A stretch of 64,000 nt of DNA, from the NCBI GenBank assembly GCA_934718275.1, contig CAKUZD010000004.1, positions 62,001-126,000 on the forward strand, given 5' to 3'. The first letter of the stretch is position 1; every line of letters starts with the position of its first letter. Below are positions 42,621 to 50,002 of the stretch, piece after piece. Source of the DNA: an uncultured Candidatus Melainabacteria bacterium (GTDB lineage: Bacteria > Cyanobacteriota > Vampirovibrionia > Gastranaerophilales > Gastranaerophilaceae). Position numbers and translations under genes: made by a program. The notes under the pieces are model-generated. The model ran no database searches, had not been told where the DNA came from, and was given only the letters and a program-made list of their open reading frames with translations.

Positions 42621-43169
42621 ATGTTTACAACTTCACATTTACAAAGCGGGTATTTGATTGTTGCATTTGCTTCAACCATATTTTACCTTTTGAAACTTAT
42701 TATCTTTTCTGTTTGTGGCGGAGATACAGAGGTTTCTGCTGATTTTACAACAGCTTGTGAAACGGATATTTCGTTTAATTTTTTAACAATAGAATCGATT
42801 TTGGCATTTTTAATGGGTTTTGGTTGGCTCGGACTTGCTGCTTTAACCCAATGGAATTTGTCAAGTATAATGTCTATTATTATTGCGGTAATAACAGGTA
42901 TTATGTTTATGTTTTTGTCTGCATATTTAATGTTTTGTGTGAAAAAATTGGACAAAAAAGTAAAGGTTAATCTTATTGATTATGTTGGGGAAACAGGTAG
43001 AGCATATACTAACTTTAATGCTAAATCAGGAGGACAGATAGAAATTGAAATAAATAAACAATTGAAAGTTGTTAATGCTATTAATGCTTCTGACGAAGAA
43101 ATTAAAGCGTTTGAATCTATAAAGATTGAAAAAGTAGAAAATAACACAATTTACATAACAAGAAATTGA
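42621..43169 (+). CDS. NfeD-like membrane protein paired with flotillin
   Basis: A 182-residue membrane protein with three hydrophobic helices (YLIVAFASTIFYLLKLII, ILAFLMGFGWLGLAAL, MSIIIAVITGIMFMFLSAYLMF) followed by a small beta domain (KVNLIDYVGETGRAYTNFNAKSGGQIEIEI) typical of the OB fold of NfeD/YuaF proteins. It lies 11 bases before the flotillin start, the usual gene pair. NfeD/YuaF proteins assist flotillin assembly. Its ribosome site is inside a hairpin. Confidence 0.75.
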   Translation: MFTTSHLQSGYLIVAFASTIFYLLKLIIFSVCGGDTEVSADFTTACETDISFNFLTIESILAFLMGFGWLGLAALTQWNLSSIMSIIIAVITGIMFMFLSAYLMFCVKKLDKKVKVNLIDYVGETGRAYTNFNAKSGGQIEIEINKQLKVVNAINASDEEIKAFESIKIEKVENNTIYITRN

Positions 43170-43180
43170 AAGGAGAAAAC

Positions 43181-44743
43181 ATGTTTTTAAATCCCGCATT
43201 AATGGGGCTTATTGTTGTACCGGTAATAATTTTAATTGCCATTGTAATTTTTATTGCCAATCAATACAAAAGATGCCCTTCAAACAAAATTATCGTAGTT
43301 TACGGTAAAACCGGGGGCAACGAAACTGCAAAATGTGTTCATGGTGGTGGAACATTTATAATCCCATTAATTCAGGATTATGGTGTTTTATCATTAGAAC
43401 CTATGACTACAGATATTGACCTCAGAGGCGCATTGTCAAAAGGTAATATTCGTGTAGCAGTTCCGGCAACTTTTACATTTGGTATTTCTACGGATGAAAC
43501 AATTATGATAAATGCTGCCGAACGTCTTTTAGGTTTGTCTAAAATAGATATTATTACTCAGGCGAGTGATATTATTTTGGGGCAATTGCGTTTGGCTATT
43601 GCAACTCTTACGATTGAAGAAATTAATCAAGACAGAGAAAAATTTCTTGAACAAATTAATGCGAATGTTAATACTGAGCTTAATAAAATCGGTCTTGAGA
43701 TAATTAACGTAAATATTAAAGATATTACCGATGAATCAGGCTATATTGATGCAATTGGTAAAAAGGCTGCTGCAGAAGCAATTAACAAAGCTAAGGTTGA
43801 AGTTGCTCAACAAGAAAAGCTTGGTGCGGTTGGTGAAGCTGAGGCAAATAAAGATAAAGAAGTTCAAGTTGCAGAACAAACAGCCCAAACTCTTATCGGT
43901 AAAACAAATGCAGAAAAAGAACAGCGTGTTCAAACAGCTAACATTAATTCTTCTGCAGTAATCGGTGAGGCTGAAGCAAATAAAGTTAAAGAAGTACAAG
44001 TTGCAGAACAATTAGCACAAACTGCAATTGGTAAAACAAGTGCATTGAAAGAACAACGTATTCAAACAGCTACTCTTGAGGCTCAAGCAGTCGAAGGTGA
44101 AAACGTTTCAAAAGCAAGTATCGCAGAATACAATGCTCAACTTGCCGTAAAACAAGCGAGTGCATTTAAAGAAGGTGAAGTTGCAAAAGCAAATGCTCAA
44201 AGAGACGTACTTTTGGCGCAAAAAGAACAAGAAGAAGCAAGACTTAAAAAAGAAGAACTTGCAAAGCAAGAAGTTGAAAAATTGAAAATTCAAGTTGAAG
44301 CAGATGCAGAAGCTGAAAGACAAAGACGTATTGCCTTTGGTGAAGCTGATGCGATTAAAGCAAAATATTTTGCAGAAGCGGAAGGTGTTAAGGCAGTATT
44401 GGAAGCTAAGGCAAAAGGTTACGAAGAACTTGTTAAAATTAGCAACAATAAACCTGAAATTGCTACAAGTTTCTTGATGATTGAAAAGATAGAAGATATT
44501 GTTGGAAAACAAGTTGAAGCAATCAAAAATATTAAATTTGATAAGATTACAGTTTGGGACGGTGGTGCAGGCTCAAAAGAAGGTAGCACTACTGCAAACT
44601 TTATGCGTGATTTAATAAAAGCTTTACCTGCTATGCATGATTTGGCAGGTCAAGCAGGAATTGAACTCCCTCAAATTTTAGGAAAAGTTGGAGTTGATAA
44701 ATCACAAAAAGTTGCTACTGCTTCAACAGAAACAGAAGAATAA
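43181..44743 (+). CDS. Flotillin-family (YqiK/FloT-like) membrane microdomain protein
   Basis: The start chosen is the ATG after AAAGGAGAAAAC. The 520-residue product starts with a single membrane helix (MGLIVVPVIILIAIVIFIA), then an SPFH/band 7 domain (about residues 30-190: ILGQLRLAIATLTIEEINQDREKFLEQINANVNTELNKIGL). A long Glu/Ala-rich coiled coil follows with repeated AEANK...KEVQVAEQ units (about 215-400), and a C-terminal tail. Flotillins organise membrane domains. Operon with the NfeD-like gene. Confidence 0.88.
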   Translation: MFLNPALMGLIVVPVIILIAIVIFIANQYKRCPSNKIIVVYGKTGGNETAKCVHGGGTFIIPLIQDYGVLSLEPMTTDIDLRGALSKGNIRVAVPATFTFGISTDETIMINAAERLLGLSKIDIITQASDIILGQLRLAIATLTIEEINQDREKFLEQINANVNTELNKIGLEIINVNIKDITDESGYIDAIGKKAAAEAINKAKVEVAQQEKLGAVGEAEANKDKEVQVAEQTAQTLIGKTNAEKEQRVQTANINSSAVIGEAEANKVKEVQVAEQLAQTAIGKTSALKEQRIQTATLEAQAVEGENVSKASIAEYNAQLAVKQASAFKEGEVAKANAQRDVLLAQKEQEEARLKKEELAKQEVEKLKIQVEADAEAERQRRIAFGEADAIKAKYFAEAEGVKAVLEAKAKGYEELVKISNNKPEIATSFLMIEKIEDIVGKQVEAIKNIKFDKITVWDGGAGSKEGSTTANFMRDLIKALPAMHDLAGQAGIELPQILGKVGVDKSQKVATASTETEE

Positions 44744-44770
44744 TAGAATTCAAATTATATAAAAATTGAA

Positions 44771-44802
44771 AACTCCAAAGTTAAATACTTTGGAGTTTTT
44801 TT
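44771..44802 (+). terminator. Terminator after flotillin gene
   Basis: AACTCCAAAGT and ACTTTGGAGTT form an 11-bp stem followed by a T run. Confidence 0.8.
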
Positions 44803-44851
44803 GTAAATCATAAAAAATATAAAAACACATTTTATATTTTTATTTATATTG

Positions 44852-44860
44852 TGCTATAAT
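44852..44860 (+). promoter_or_regulatory. Extended -10 element upstream of asd
   Basis: TGCTATAAT (TGnTATAAT form) lies 32 bases before the asd ATG. The -35 region reads TTATAT at the expected distance, which is poor. Confidence 0.5.
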
Positions 44861-44892
44861 ACTACTTGTATTAGTATGAATAAGGGGTAAAA

Positions 44893-45909
44893 ATGAGAAA
44901 ACCAAATATTGCAATTTTAGGTGCAACAGGTGTTGTAGGCAGAGAAATTACTAAGATTATTGATGAATTGAAGATTGATTTTAATGAAATAAAATTTCTT
45001 TCAAGCGCAAAGTCTGCAGGAACAAAACTTGAATTTCAAGGAAAAACCTACACCGTTGAAGAAGCAAAGCCCGAGAGTTTTGATGGTGTGAATATTGTTT
45101 TAGCATCGGCAGGAGGTTCTACTTCTCAAAAATTTGCTCCTGAAATTGTTAAACGTGGTGGGGTTTTAATTGATAATTCGTCAGCATTTAGAATGGAAAA
45201 GGATGTTCCATTGGTAATTGCGTATGTTAATGATGAAGATTTGCGTAAACATAAAGGGATTATTGCAAATCCAAATTGTTCTACATCTCAATTGATGTTA
45301 GTTTTAAAACCGTTAATTGACAAAAATCCTATGAAACGTTTGATTGTTTCTACTTATCAAGCCGTATCAGGTGCAGGACTTGCCGCAATTAATGAACTTA
45401 CGGAAAATACAGAAGCAAGGCTTGCCGGAAAAGATTTTGAAAATAAAAAATTCAATAAACCGATTGCATTCAACGTAATTCCACAAATTGACGTATTCTG
45501 TGAAAATGGTTATACAAAAGAGGAGATGAAGGTTGTAAACGAAACAAGAAAAATTTTACACCTTCCTGAAGATTTACCTATTTCTTGCACTGCTGCTCGA
45601 GTACCTGTTTATAACGGACATTCCGAAGCTGTTGATATTGAGTTTGAAAATGAGATTTCTCCTAGTGAAGTCGGGAAAATTTTAGAAAACTCATTTGGTG
45701 TTACAGTTATTGACAATCCTGAAAAAATGGAATACCCGACAACTTACGATGCGTCCGGAGTTGATCCTGTTTTTGTCGGAAGAATAAGAAAAAATTTGGC
45801 ATTTAAAAATGGTATTTCATTATGGTGTGTAGCTGATAATTTAAGAATTGGTGCTGCTCTTAATACTGTTAGAATTTGCCAAAAAGTAATAGAAATGGAG
45901 CTTTATTAA
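44893..45909 (+). CDS. asd: Aspartate-semialdehyde dehydrogenase
   Basis: NADPH-dependent enzyme that makes aspartate semialdehyde for lysine, threonine and diaminopimelate synthesis. The nucleotide motif is IAILGATGVVGREI, the catalytic Cys is in IIANPNCSTSQLML, and STYQAVSGAG and CTAARVPVYNGHSE follow. Length (338 residues) is normal. GGGGT precedes the ATG. Its stop overlaps the start of the small gene downstream as TAATG. Confidence 0.96.
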   Translation: MRKPNIAILGATGVVGREITKIIDELKIDFNEIKFLSSAKSAGTKLEFQGKTYTVEEAKPESFDGVNIVLASAGGSTSQKFAPEIVKRGGVLIDNSSAFRMEKDVPLVIAYVNDEDLRKHKGIIANPNCSTSQLMLVLKPLIDKNPMKRLIVSTYQAVSGAGLAAINELTENTEARLAGKDFENKKFNKPIAFNVIPQIDVFCENGYTKEEMKVVNETRKILHLPEDLPISCTAARVPVYNGHSEAVDIEFENEISPSEVGKILENSFGVTVIDNPEKMEYPTTYDASGVDPVFVGRIRKNLAFKNGISLWCVADNLRIGAALNTVRICQKVIEMELY

Positions 45910-46148
45910 TGGAAATAAAAAAACTTACAATTAGCCCATTGATTAGTGGTTTTCAAAATTATGTTTATAGTCGCCCGTCAAATGAAAGTGCCGGGGTTTT
46001 GATAAAAGAAAGATTGGTTTCAGGAGAATCATTCTATAATAGTGACAGACCGGCAAGAGCGTTAAGGAAAATTCAAAAACATTTGAAAGGTTTTGTAAAT
46101 CCAAAAGCTCTTGTTGTAAAAGAGAAAAAGTTTGATATAAATGCTTAA
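45909..46148 (+). CDS. Small protein of unknown function coupled to asd
   Basis: The ATG sits in the asd stop (TAATG), with GGAG 7 bases earlier, so translation is coupled. The 79-residue product reads MEIKKLTISPLISGFQNYVY, then charged stretches (AGVLIKERLVSGESFYNSDRP, RKIQKHLKGFVNPKALVV). I know of no family. The gene is convincing by its coupling but its role is open. Confidence 0.6.
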   Translation: MEIKKLTISPLISGFQNYVYSRPSNESAGVLIKERLVSGESFYNSDRPARALRKIQKHLKGFVNPKALVVKEKKFDINA

Positions 46149-46156
46149 AATTTTGT

Positions 46157-46183
46157 AAAAGCTCAAGGAAACTTGGGCTTTTA
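46157..46183 (+). terminator. Terminator after asd operon
   Basis: AAAAGCTCAAG and CTTGGGCTTTT form an 11-bp stem (one G-U) around a short loop, ending in T residues. Confidence 0.75.
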
Positions 46184-46255
46184 TGCTTAACAAACGGTAA
46201 CTTTTGACCAATTTTATAATTGTTTTTGATAAAATTTTACTAAGGGAATAGGGAT

Positions 46256-46717
46256 ATGTTAGTTAAAAGAGAAGATATAAGAGTATTAGTAAATATTATT
46301 CACAATTCAGGGAAAACTGTAGTTTGTACAAATGGTTGCTTTGATATTCTTCATGTCGGACATGTCAGATATTTGGAAGCGACAAAGGCGTTTGCAGATT
46401 ATTCAATAGTTTTACTAAATTCTGATAAGTCCGTGAAAAGTATTAAAGGCCCGACAAGGCCGATTAATACTGAAAATGACAGGGCTGAATTGTTAAGTGC
46501 TTTGAAATGTGTTGACTATGTGGTACTATTTGATGAGGATAGTCCGCGTGATCTTTTAGACCTGATAAAGCCTGATGTTTATACAAAAGGTGCAGATTAT
46601 ACAATGGAAACGTTGCCGGAAGCGGATATTATGCGCAAAAATGGCACACGAGTTGAGTTTATAAAATTTGTAGAAGGAAAATCAACAACGAATGTTATTA
46701 GTAAAATGAATGGTTGA
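46256..46717 (+). CDS. rfaE2: D-glycero-beta-D-manno-heptose 1-phosphate adenylyltransferase
   Basis: Cytidylyltransferase-fold enzyme that activates heptose 1-phosphate for LPS core. The HxGH motif is TNGCFDILHVGHVRYLE, the second signature is NSDKSVKSIKGPTRPI, and KPDVYTKGADYT and FVEGKSTTNVISKM (STT loop) complete it. At 153 residues it is the stand-alone domain 2 of RfaE/HldE, without the kinase domain. GGGATA precedes the ATG. It is followed directly by the repeat-flanked GIY-YIG gene. Confidence 0.92.
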   Translation: MLVKREDIRVLVNIIHNSGKTVVCTNGCFDILHVGHVRYLEATKAFADYSIVLLNSDKSVKSIKGPTRPINTENDRAELLSALKCVDYVVLFDEDSPRDLLDLIKPDVYTKGADYTMETLPEADIMRKNGTRVEFIKFVEGKSTTNVISKMNG

Positions 46718-46723
46718 GCTTTT

Positions 46724-46758
46724 GTCATTCTGAGTGATAGCGAAAGAATCCAGCTTAT
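46724..46758 (+). repeat. TCATTCTGAG-type repeat, left border of the GIY-YIG unit
   Basis: GTCATTCTGAGTGATAGCGA, then AAGAATCCAGC and TTATAA. Its outer part (TTGTCATT.TGAG) and inner part (AATCCAGCTTAT) recur inverted at 47057-47095. Confidence 0.8.
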
Positions 46759-46770
46759 AAGGAAATAAAT

Positions 46771-47058
46771 ATGAGTGGATATGTATATATTTTATTTAGT
46801 CAACGAAATGGAACACTGTATGTAGGGGTAACATCAAATTTAATAAAACGTATATATGAACATAAAAATAAATTTGTTGAAGGTTTTACTAAAAAATATG
46901 GAGTAGATAAATTAGGATATTATGAAATTTATGAAGATATTGAAAAAGCTATAGAAAGAGAAAAGAAATTGAAAAATTCGTCAAGAAAGAAAAAGCTAGA
47001 ATTAATAGAAACAAATAATCCGAATTGGGTTGACTTGTATGACGAAATAATTCAATAA
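46771..47058 (+). CDS. Small GIY-YIG endonuclease inside an inverted-repeat unit
   Basis: A 95-residue GIY-YIG domain protein (UPF0213/YhbQ-like). The motif reads YVYILFSQRNGTLYVGVTSN, with the typical Arg in IKRIYEHKN, the FTKKYGVDKLGYYE stretch, and the conserved tail AIEREKKLKNSSRKKKL and NPNWVDLY. The family are nicking-type nucleases; the function of the small form is unsettled. AAGGA lies ahead of the ATG. The gene is bordered by inverted copies of the TCATTCTGAG repeat, and its stop codon lies at the edge of the right copy, so it looks like cargo of a small repeat-borne unit. Confidence 0.85.
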   Translation: MSGYVYILFSQRNGTLYVGVTSNLIKRIYEHKNKFVEGFTKKYGVDKLGYYEIYEDIEKAIEREKKLKNSSRKKKLELIETNNPNWVDLYDEIIQ

Positions 47059-47095
47059 GCTGGATTGTTTCGGTTCAGGAGAACCTCACAATGAC
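47057..47095 (-). repeat. TCATTCTGAG-type repeat, inverted right border of the GIY-YIG unit
   Basis: Reads on the minus strand as GTCATTGTGAGG, an inner small hairpin (GGTTC/GAACC), then GAAACAATCCAGCTT. It matches the ends of the left border repeat in inverted orientation and overlaps the gene's stop. Confidence 0.7.
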
Positions 47096-47113
47096 AAAAA
47101 TTTAATTAAGACA

Positions 47114-47143
47114 GTCATTCTGAGCGATAGCGAAAGAATCCAG
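47114..47143 (+). repeat. TCATTCTGAG-type repeat, solo copy
   Basis: GTCATTCTGAGCGATAGCGA then AAGAATCCAG, in the same orientation as the left border at 46724 and nearly identical to it, without a nuclease gene. Confidence 0.8.
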
Positions 47144-47234
47144 TCAATAACTCGAAATAGCTGCATAATTTAAGATAACTATTGAAACATACATTTCTTA
47201 GATATAAATACAAATAAAAAAGGAGAATATAAAA

Positions 47235-48329
47235 ATGCCAACATTCACATTAGAAGAAATTACACATATCGTAGGTGGTATGTTAACAAAGGTTGAAGAT
47301 GCAAAAATTTCTCAAATTGCTCCCCCTTTGTTGTCTGATGAAAACACTTTAGCTCTTGCGTTGGGTGAAGAAGAAATTGCAAACTTGGCAAAATCAAAAG
47401 CTAAGGCTGCATTAGTTCCATTGGGAGTTCAAATTGACGGGTTTACAACGATTGAAGTTGAAAGACCGCGTCTTGCTATGATGAAACTGTTAAATCTTTT
47501 CTATGTAGCACCGGTTGTTTACAAGGGAGTTCATCCTTCTGCAGTTATTGACCCTACCGCAAAGTTAGGTGAAAATGTTGAAATTGGACCTAATGTTGTT
47601 ATTTCTCATGATGCTGTTATTGGAGATGGAACTAAAATTGCTGCTAATTCCTATATTGGCGGTGGAGCAAAAATTGGTAAAAATTGTTTCTTCCACGCAG
47701 GAGTAAATATTGGTGATAGAGTTCAAGTTGGTAATGATGTTATTTTGCACCATGGAGTTTCTTTAGGGGCTGATGGTTTCAGTTTTGTGACAGAAAATCC
47801 TGACAATATTGAACAAGCTAGAAAAGATGGTGAAATTAAAGAAGCAAATGCAAAACATGTAATCTTTAAAATTCCTTCAATTGGAGCTGTTGTAATTGGT
47901 AATAATGTTGAAATTGGCGCAAATACTACCATTGACAGGGGAACAATTGAAAATACAACAATTGGCGATAATACAAAAATTGATGACCTTGTAATGATTG
48001 GTCATAACTGCAGAGTTGGTGAAGGTTGTCTAATTGTTTCTCAAGTAGGTATTGCCGGAAGTTGTGTAATTGGGGACAGAGTTGTAATTGCAGGACAAGC
48101 CGGGCTTGCTGACCATATTGAAATAGGTTCTGATTCAATTGTAACTGCAAAAGCAGGCGTTACAAAATCATTCCCTGAAAAATCAATTATTGTTGGTATT
48201 CCTGCTATGCCAAGAAAAGATTTTATTAAGCAGTTGAAAACAATGAAAGATGCTCAAGATATCTTTGCTAAGTTCAGAAAATATGAACCGTTGTTAAAAG
48301 AATTTGAGGATAATATCGGAAAGGAATAA
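47235..48329 (+). CDS. lpxD: UDP-3-O-(3-hydroxyacyl)glucosamine N-acyltransferase
   Basis: Lipid A biosynthesis acyltransferase of 364 residues. The N-terminal uridine-binding region is followed by a left-handed beta helix of hexapeptide repeats (IGPNVVISHDAVIGDG, IGGGAKIGKNCFFHAGV, VEIGANTTIDRGTIENT, IDDLVMIGHNCRVGEG) and a C-terminal helix. The catalytic-type His in ILHHGVSLGADGF is present. AAAAGGAG precedes the ATG. It is the first of four lipid A genes, each followed by a repeat or terminator. Confidence 0.94.
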   Translation: MPTFTLEEITHIVGGMLTKVEDAKISQIAPPLLSDENTLALALGEEEIANLAKSKAKAALVPLGVQIDGFTTIEVERPRLAMMKLLNLFYVAPVVYKGVHPSAVIDPTAKLGENVEIGPNVVISHDAVIGDGTKIAANSYIGGGAKIGKNCFFHAGVNIGDRVQVGNDVILHHGVSLGADGFSFVTENPDNIEQARKDGEIKEANAKHVIFKIPSIGAVVIGNNVEIGANTTIDRGTIENTTIGDNTKIDDLVMIGHNCRVGEGCLIVSQVGIAGSCVIGDRVVIAGQAGLADHIEIGSDSIVTAKAGVTKSFPEKSIIVGIPAMPRKDFIKQLKTMKDAQDIFAKFRKYEPLLKEFEDNIGKE

Positions 48330-48334
48330 AATAT

Positions 48335-48450
48335 AGTGAAAAGTGAGGAGTGAAAACGGGAAAAGACTGTTTGGTTTGCTTCGCCCAATTATAGCTTTAG
48401 TTGTGTAGTGCCGTAACGGACTTTTCATTTCTCACATTTCACTTTTCACT
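48335..48450. repeat. 117-bp palindromic intergenic repeat, copy A
   Basis: Outer arms of AGTGAAAAGTGAGGAGTGAA type pair with TTTCATTTCTCACATTTCACT. The core runs gtTTGCTTCGCCCAATTA then TTGTGTAGTGCCGTAACGGACTT. It lies between lpxD and lpxC in the same core orientation as copy C. Confidence 0.75.
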
Positions 48451-48462
48451 TAATCAATTATC

Positions 48463-49281
48463 ATGATTACTTTAAAACACGAAACGCAAATTACCGGTAA
48501 CGGTTTAATGAAAAATAAGCCTTGTACGGTGAAATTTATACCATCTAAAGAAGGAAAAATCAGATATTTTGTAAAAGACAATGAGCCATTTGTAGCTACG
48601 GCAGATAATGTATTAGCTACAGACCATTGTGTTGTTTTGGGCAATAAAAAGGCAAAAGCTATGTTAACTGAACATTTAACTGCGGCGCTTGCTTTTTGCG
48701 GGATTGACAGTTTAGACATATATATGGATGAAGAAGAAGTTCCGGCTCTTGATGGAAGTTCAAAACAATGGGTTAATTTGTTTGAAAAAGCCGGTATAGA
48801 AAAACCGCTTCTTTTTAAACCTCAAAAGTACACTGTTTCTGAACCGATTTATTACTTGAATGGAAAAACAAGTTTGGTGATTTTACCTTCAGATGAACTT
48901 TATATTTCTTATGCCGTTAATTATAATCACCCTGACTTGACAAGACGTTGGGAAGCATATAATCCTAAAGCAAAACAAGAAATTATTGAGGCAAGAACTT
49001 TTGGTTTTTACAAGGATTTGAAAAAATTTCAAATGCTTGGTTTTGCGCAGGGTGTAACTCTCGAAAATACTTTAGGTTTGAAAGATATTGGTTTTACATC
49101 TGATTTGCGCAGTGAAAATGAACCTGTTAAACACAAAATTTTGGATTTAATTGGTGATTTGTATTTGACAGGTGTAAATCCGTTAAATCTAAAATGTCAG
49201 ATTTTAGTAAAAGAGGCAGGACACGCCGTTCACGTGAAAGTGGCAAAGATGTTGAAAGAGAAATTAATTGAAAGTAAATAG
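48463..49281 (+). CDS. lpxC: UDP-3-O-acyl-N-acetylglucosamine deacetylase
   Basis: Zinc deacetylase, the committed step of lipid A synthesis. The metal His of LTEHLTAALAF, the family's ARTFGFYKDL, and the second metal motif HKILDLIGDLYL (His and Asp) are all present, as is the catalytic-type His in AGHAVHVKV. At 272 residues it is slightly shorter than the usual ~300. The N-terminal GLMKNKPCTVKFIPS matches the family. It is separated from both neighbours by palindromic repeats. No clear ribosome site is visible. Confidence 0.92.
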   Translation: MITLKHETQITGNGLMKNKPCTVKFIPSKEGKIRYFVKDNEPFVATADNVLATDHCVVLGNKKAKAMLTEHLTAALAFCGIDSLDIYMDEEEVPALDGSSKQWVNLFEKAGIEKPLLFKPQKYTVSEPIYYLNGKTSLVILPSDELYISYAVNYNHPDLTRRWEAYNPKAKQEIIEARTFGFYKDLKKFQMLGFAQGVTLENTLGLKDIGFTSDLRSENEPVKHKILDLIGDLYLTGVNPLNLKCQILVKEAGHAVHVKVAKMLKEKLIESK

Positions 49282-49283
49282 GG

Positions 49284-49400
49284 AGTGAGAAGTGAAAAGT
49301 GAAACGTGAAATGTCCATTTAGGTGCTATCGCACAAAAATTTTTTAATGAGCGAAGCGAATGAAACGGCCTTTTCACTTCTCACTTTTCACTTTTCACTT
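49284..49400. repeat. 117-bp palindromic intergenic repeat, copy B (inverted core)
   Basis: Arms of AGTGAGAAGTGAAAAGTGAA type on both sides; the core reads on the minus strand as ATTCGCTTCGCTCATTA, then TGTGCGATAGCACC. It is the same element as copies A and C in the opposite orientation, located between lpxC and fabZ. Confidence 0.75.
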
Positions 49401-49420
49401 CATAAAAAAAGGAGAAAAAT

Positions 49421-49867
49421 ATGACAGAAGAACAACAAGTATTGCAATTTGATACAATGCAAATTATGGAAATGATTCCGCACCGTTACCCATTTTTACT
49501 TGTAGATAGAATTACAGAATGTGTTCCGGGTAAATATGCAAAAGGGTATAAAAATATGACAATGAATGAGCAATTTTTCCAAGGTCATTTCCCTAACAAT
49601 CCTATTATGCCAGGGGTATTGCAACTGGAAGCTATGGCTCAGTGTTCTGCACCTATTTTGATGACAATGCCTGAGTACAAAGGAAGATTAACTTTATATG
49701 CCGGAGTTGACGGTGTTAGATTTAAAAATATTGTTCGCCCTGGAGACAAATTTGAAATGGAAATCGAAGTTCAAAAAATTAAAGGTCCTGTTTGCAAAGC
49801 TCACGGTATTGGTAAAGTTGATGGAAAAGTTTGTGTAGAAGCAGATATGACTTTCGCTTTTAAATAA
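49421..49867 (+). CDS. fabZ: 3-hydroxyacyl-[acyl-carrier-protein] dehydratase
   Basis: Hot-dog fold dehydratase of fatty acid synthesis. The catalytic His region is MIPHRYPFLLVDRI, and the catalytic Glu region is FPNNPIMPGVLQLEAMAQCSA. Length (148 residues) is normal. AAAAGGAG precedes the ATG. Placement between lpxC and lpxA is the classical lipid A cluster order. A terminator follows, so lpxA is separately expressed. Confidence 0.96.
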   Translation: MTEEQQVLQFDTMQIMEMIPHRYPFLLVDRITECVPGKYAKGYKNMTMNEQFFQGHFPNNPIMPGVLQLEAMAQCSAPILMTMPEYKGRLTLYAGVDGVRFKNIVRPGDKFEMEIEVQKIKGPVCKAHGIGKVDGKVCVEADMTFAFK

Positions 49868-49887
49868 ACTTTAGAATAAATTATAAC

Positions 49888-49918
49888 AAAAAGACACGAT
49901 TGTTTTCGTGTCTTTTTT
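49888..49918 (+). terminator. Terminator after fabZ
   Basis: AAAAAGACACGA and its complement form a 12-bp stem with a short loop and a T run, between fabZ and lpxA. Confidence 0.85.
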
Positions 49919-49941
49919 AATATTAAAATAATATAAAAATA

Positions 49942-49970
49942 TTGTTATACCTTGTAATTTGTACTATAAT
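49942..49970 (+). promoter_or_regulatory. Promoter for lpxA
   Basis: TTGTTA, a 17-base spacer and TATAAT, 32 bases before the lpxA ATG. It follows the fabZ terminator, as expected for a new transcription unit. Confidence 0.75.
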
Positions 49971-50002
49971 TATATTTATAGTTTAGATAAAAGGAGAAGA
50001 AG

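Noticed and set aside
46771..47058. GIY-YIG as a group I intron homing endonuclease
   Set aside because: It is a free-standing gene between rfaE2 and lpxD; no intron core is visible and no host gene is interrupted.
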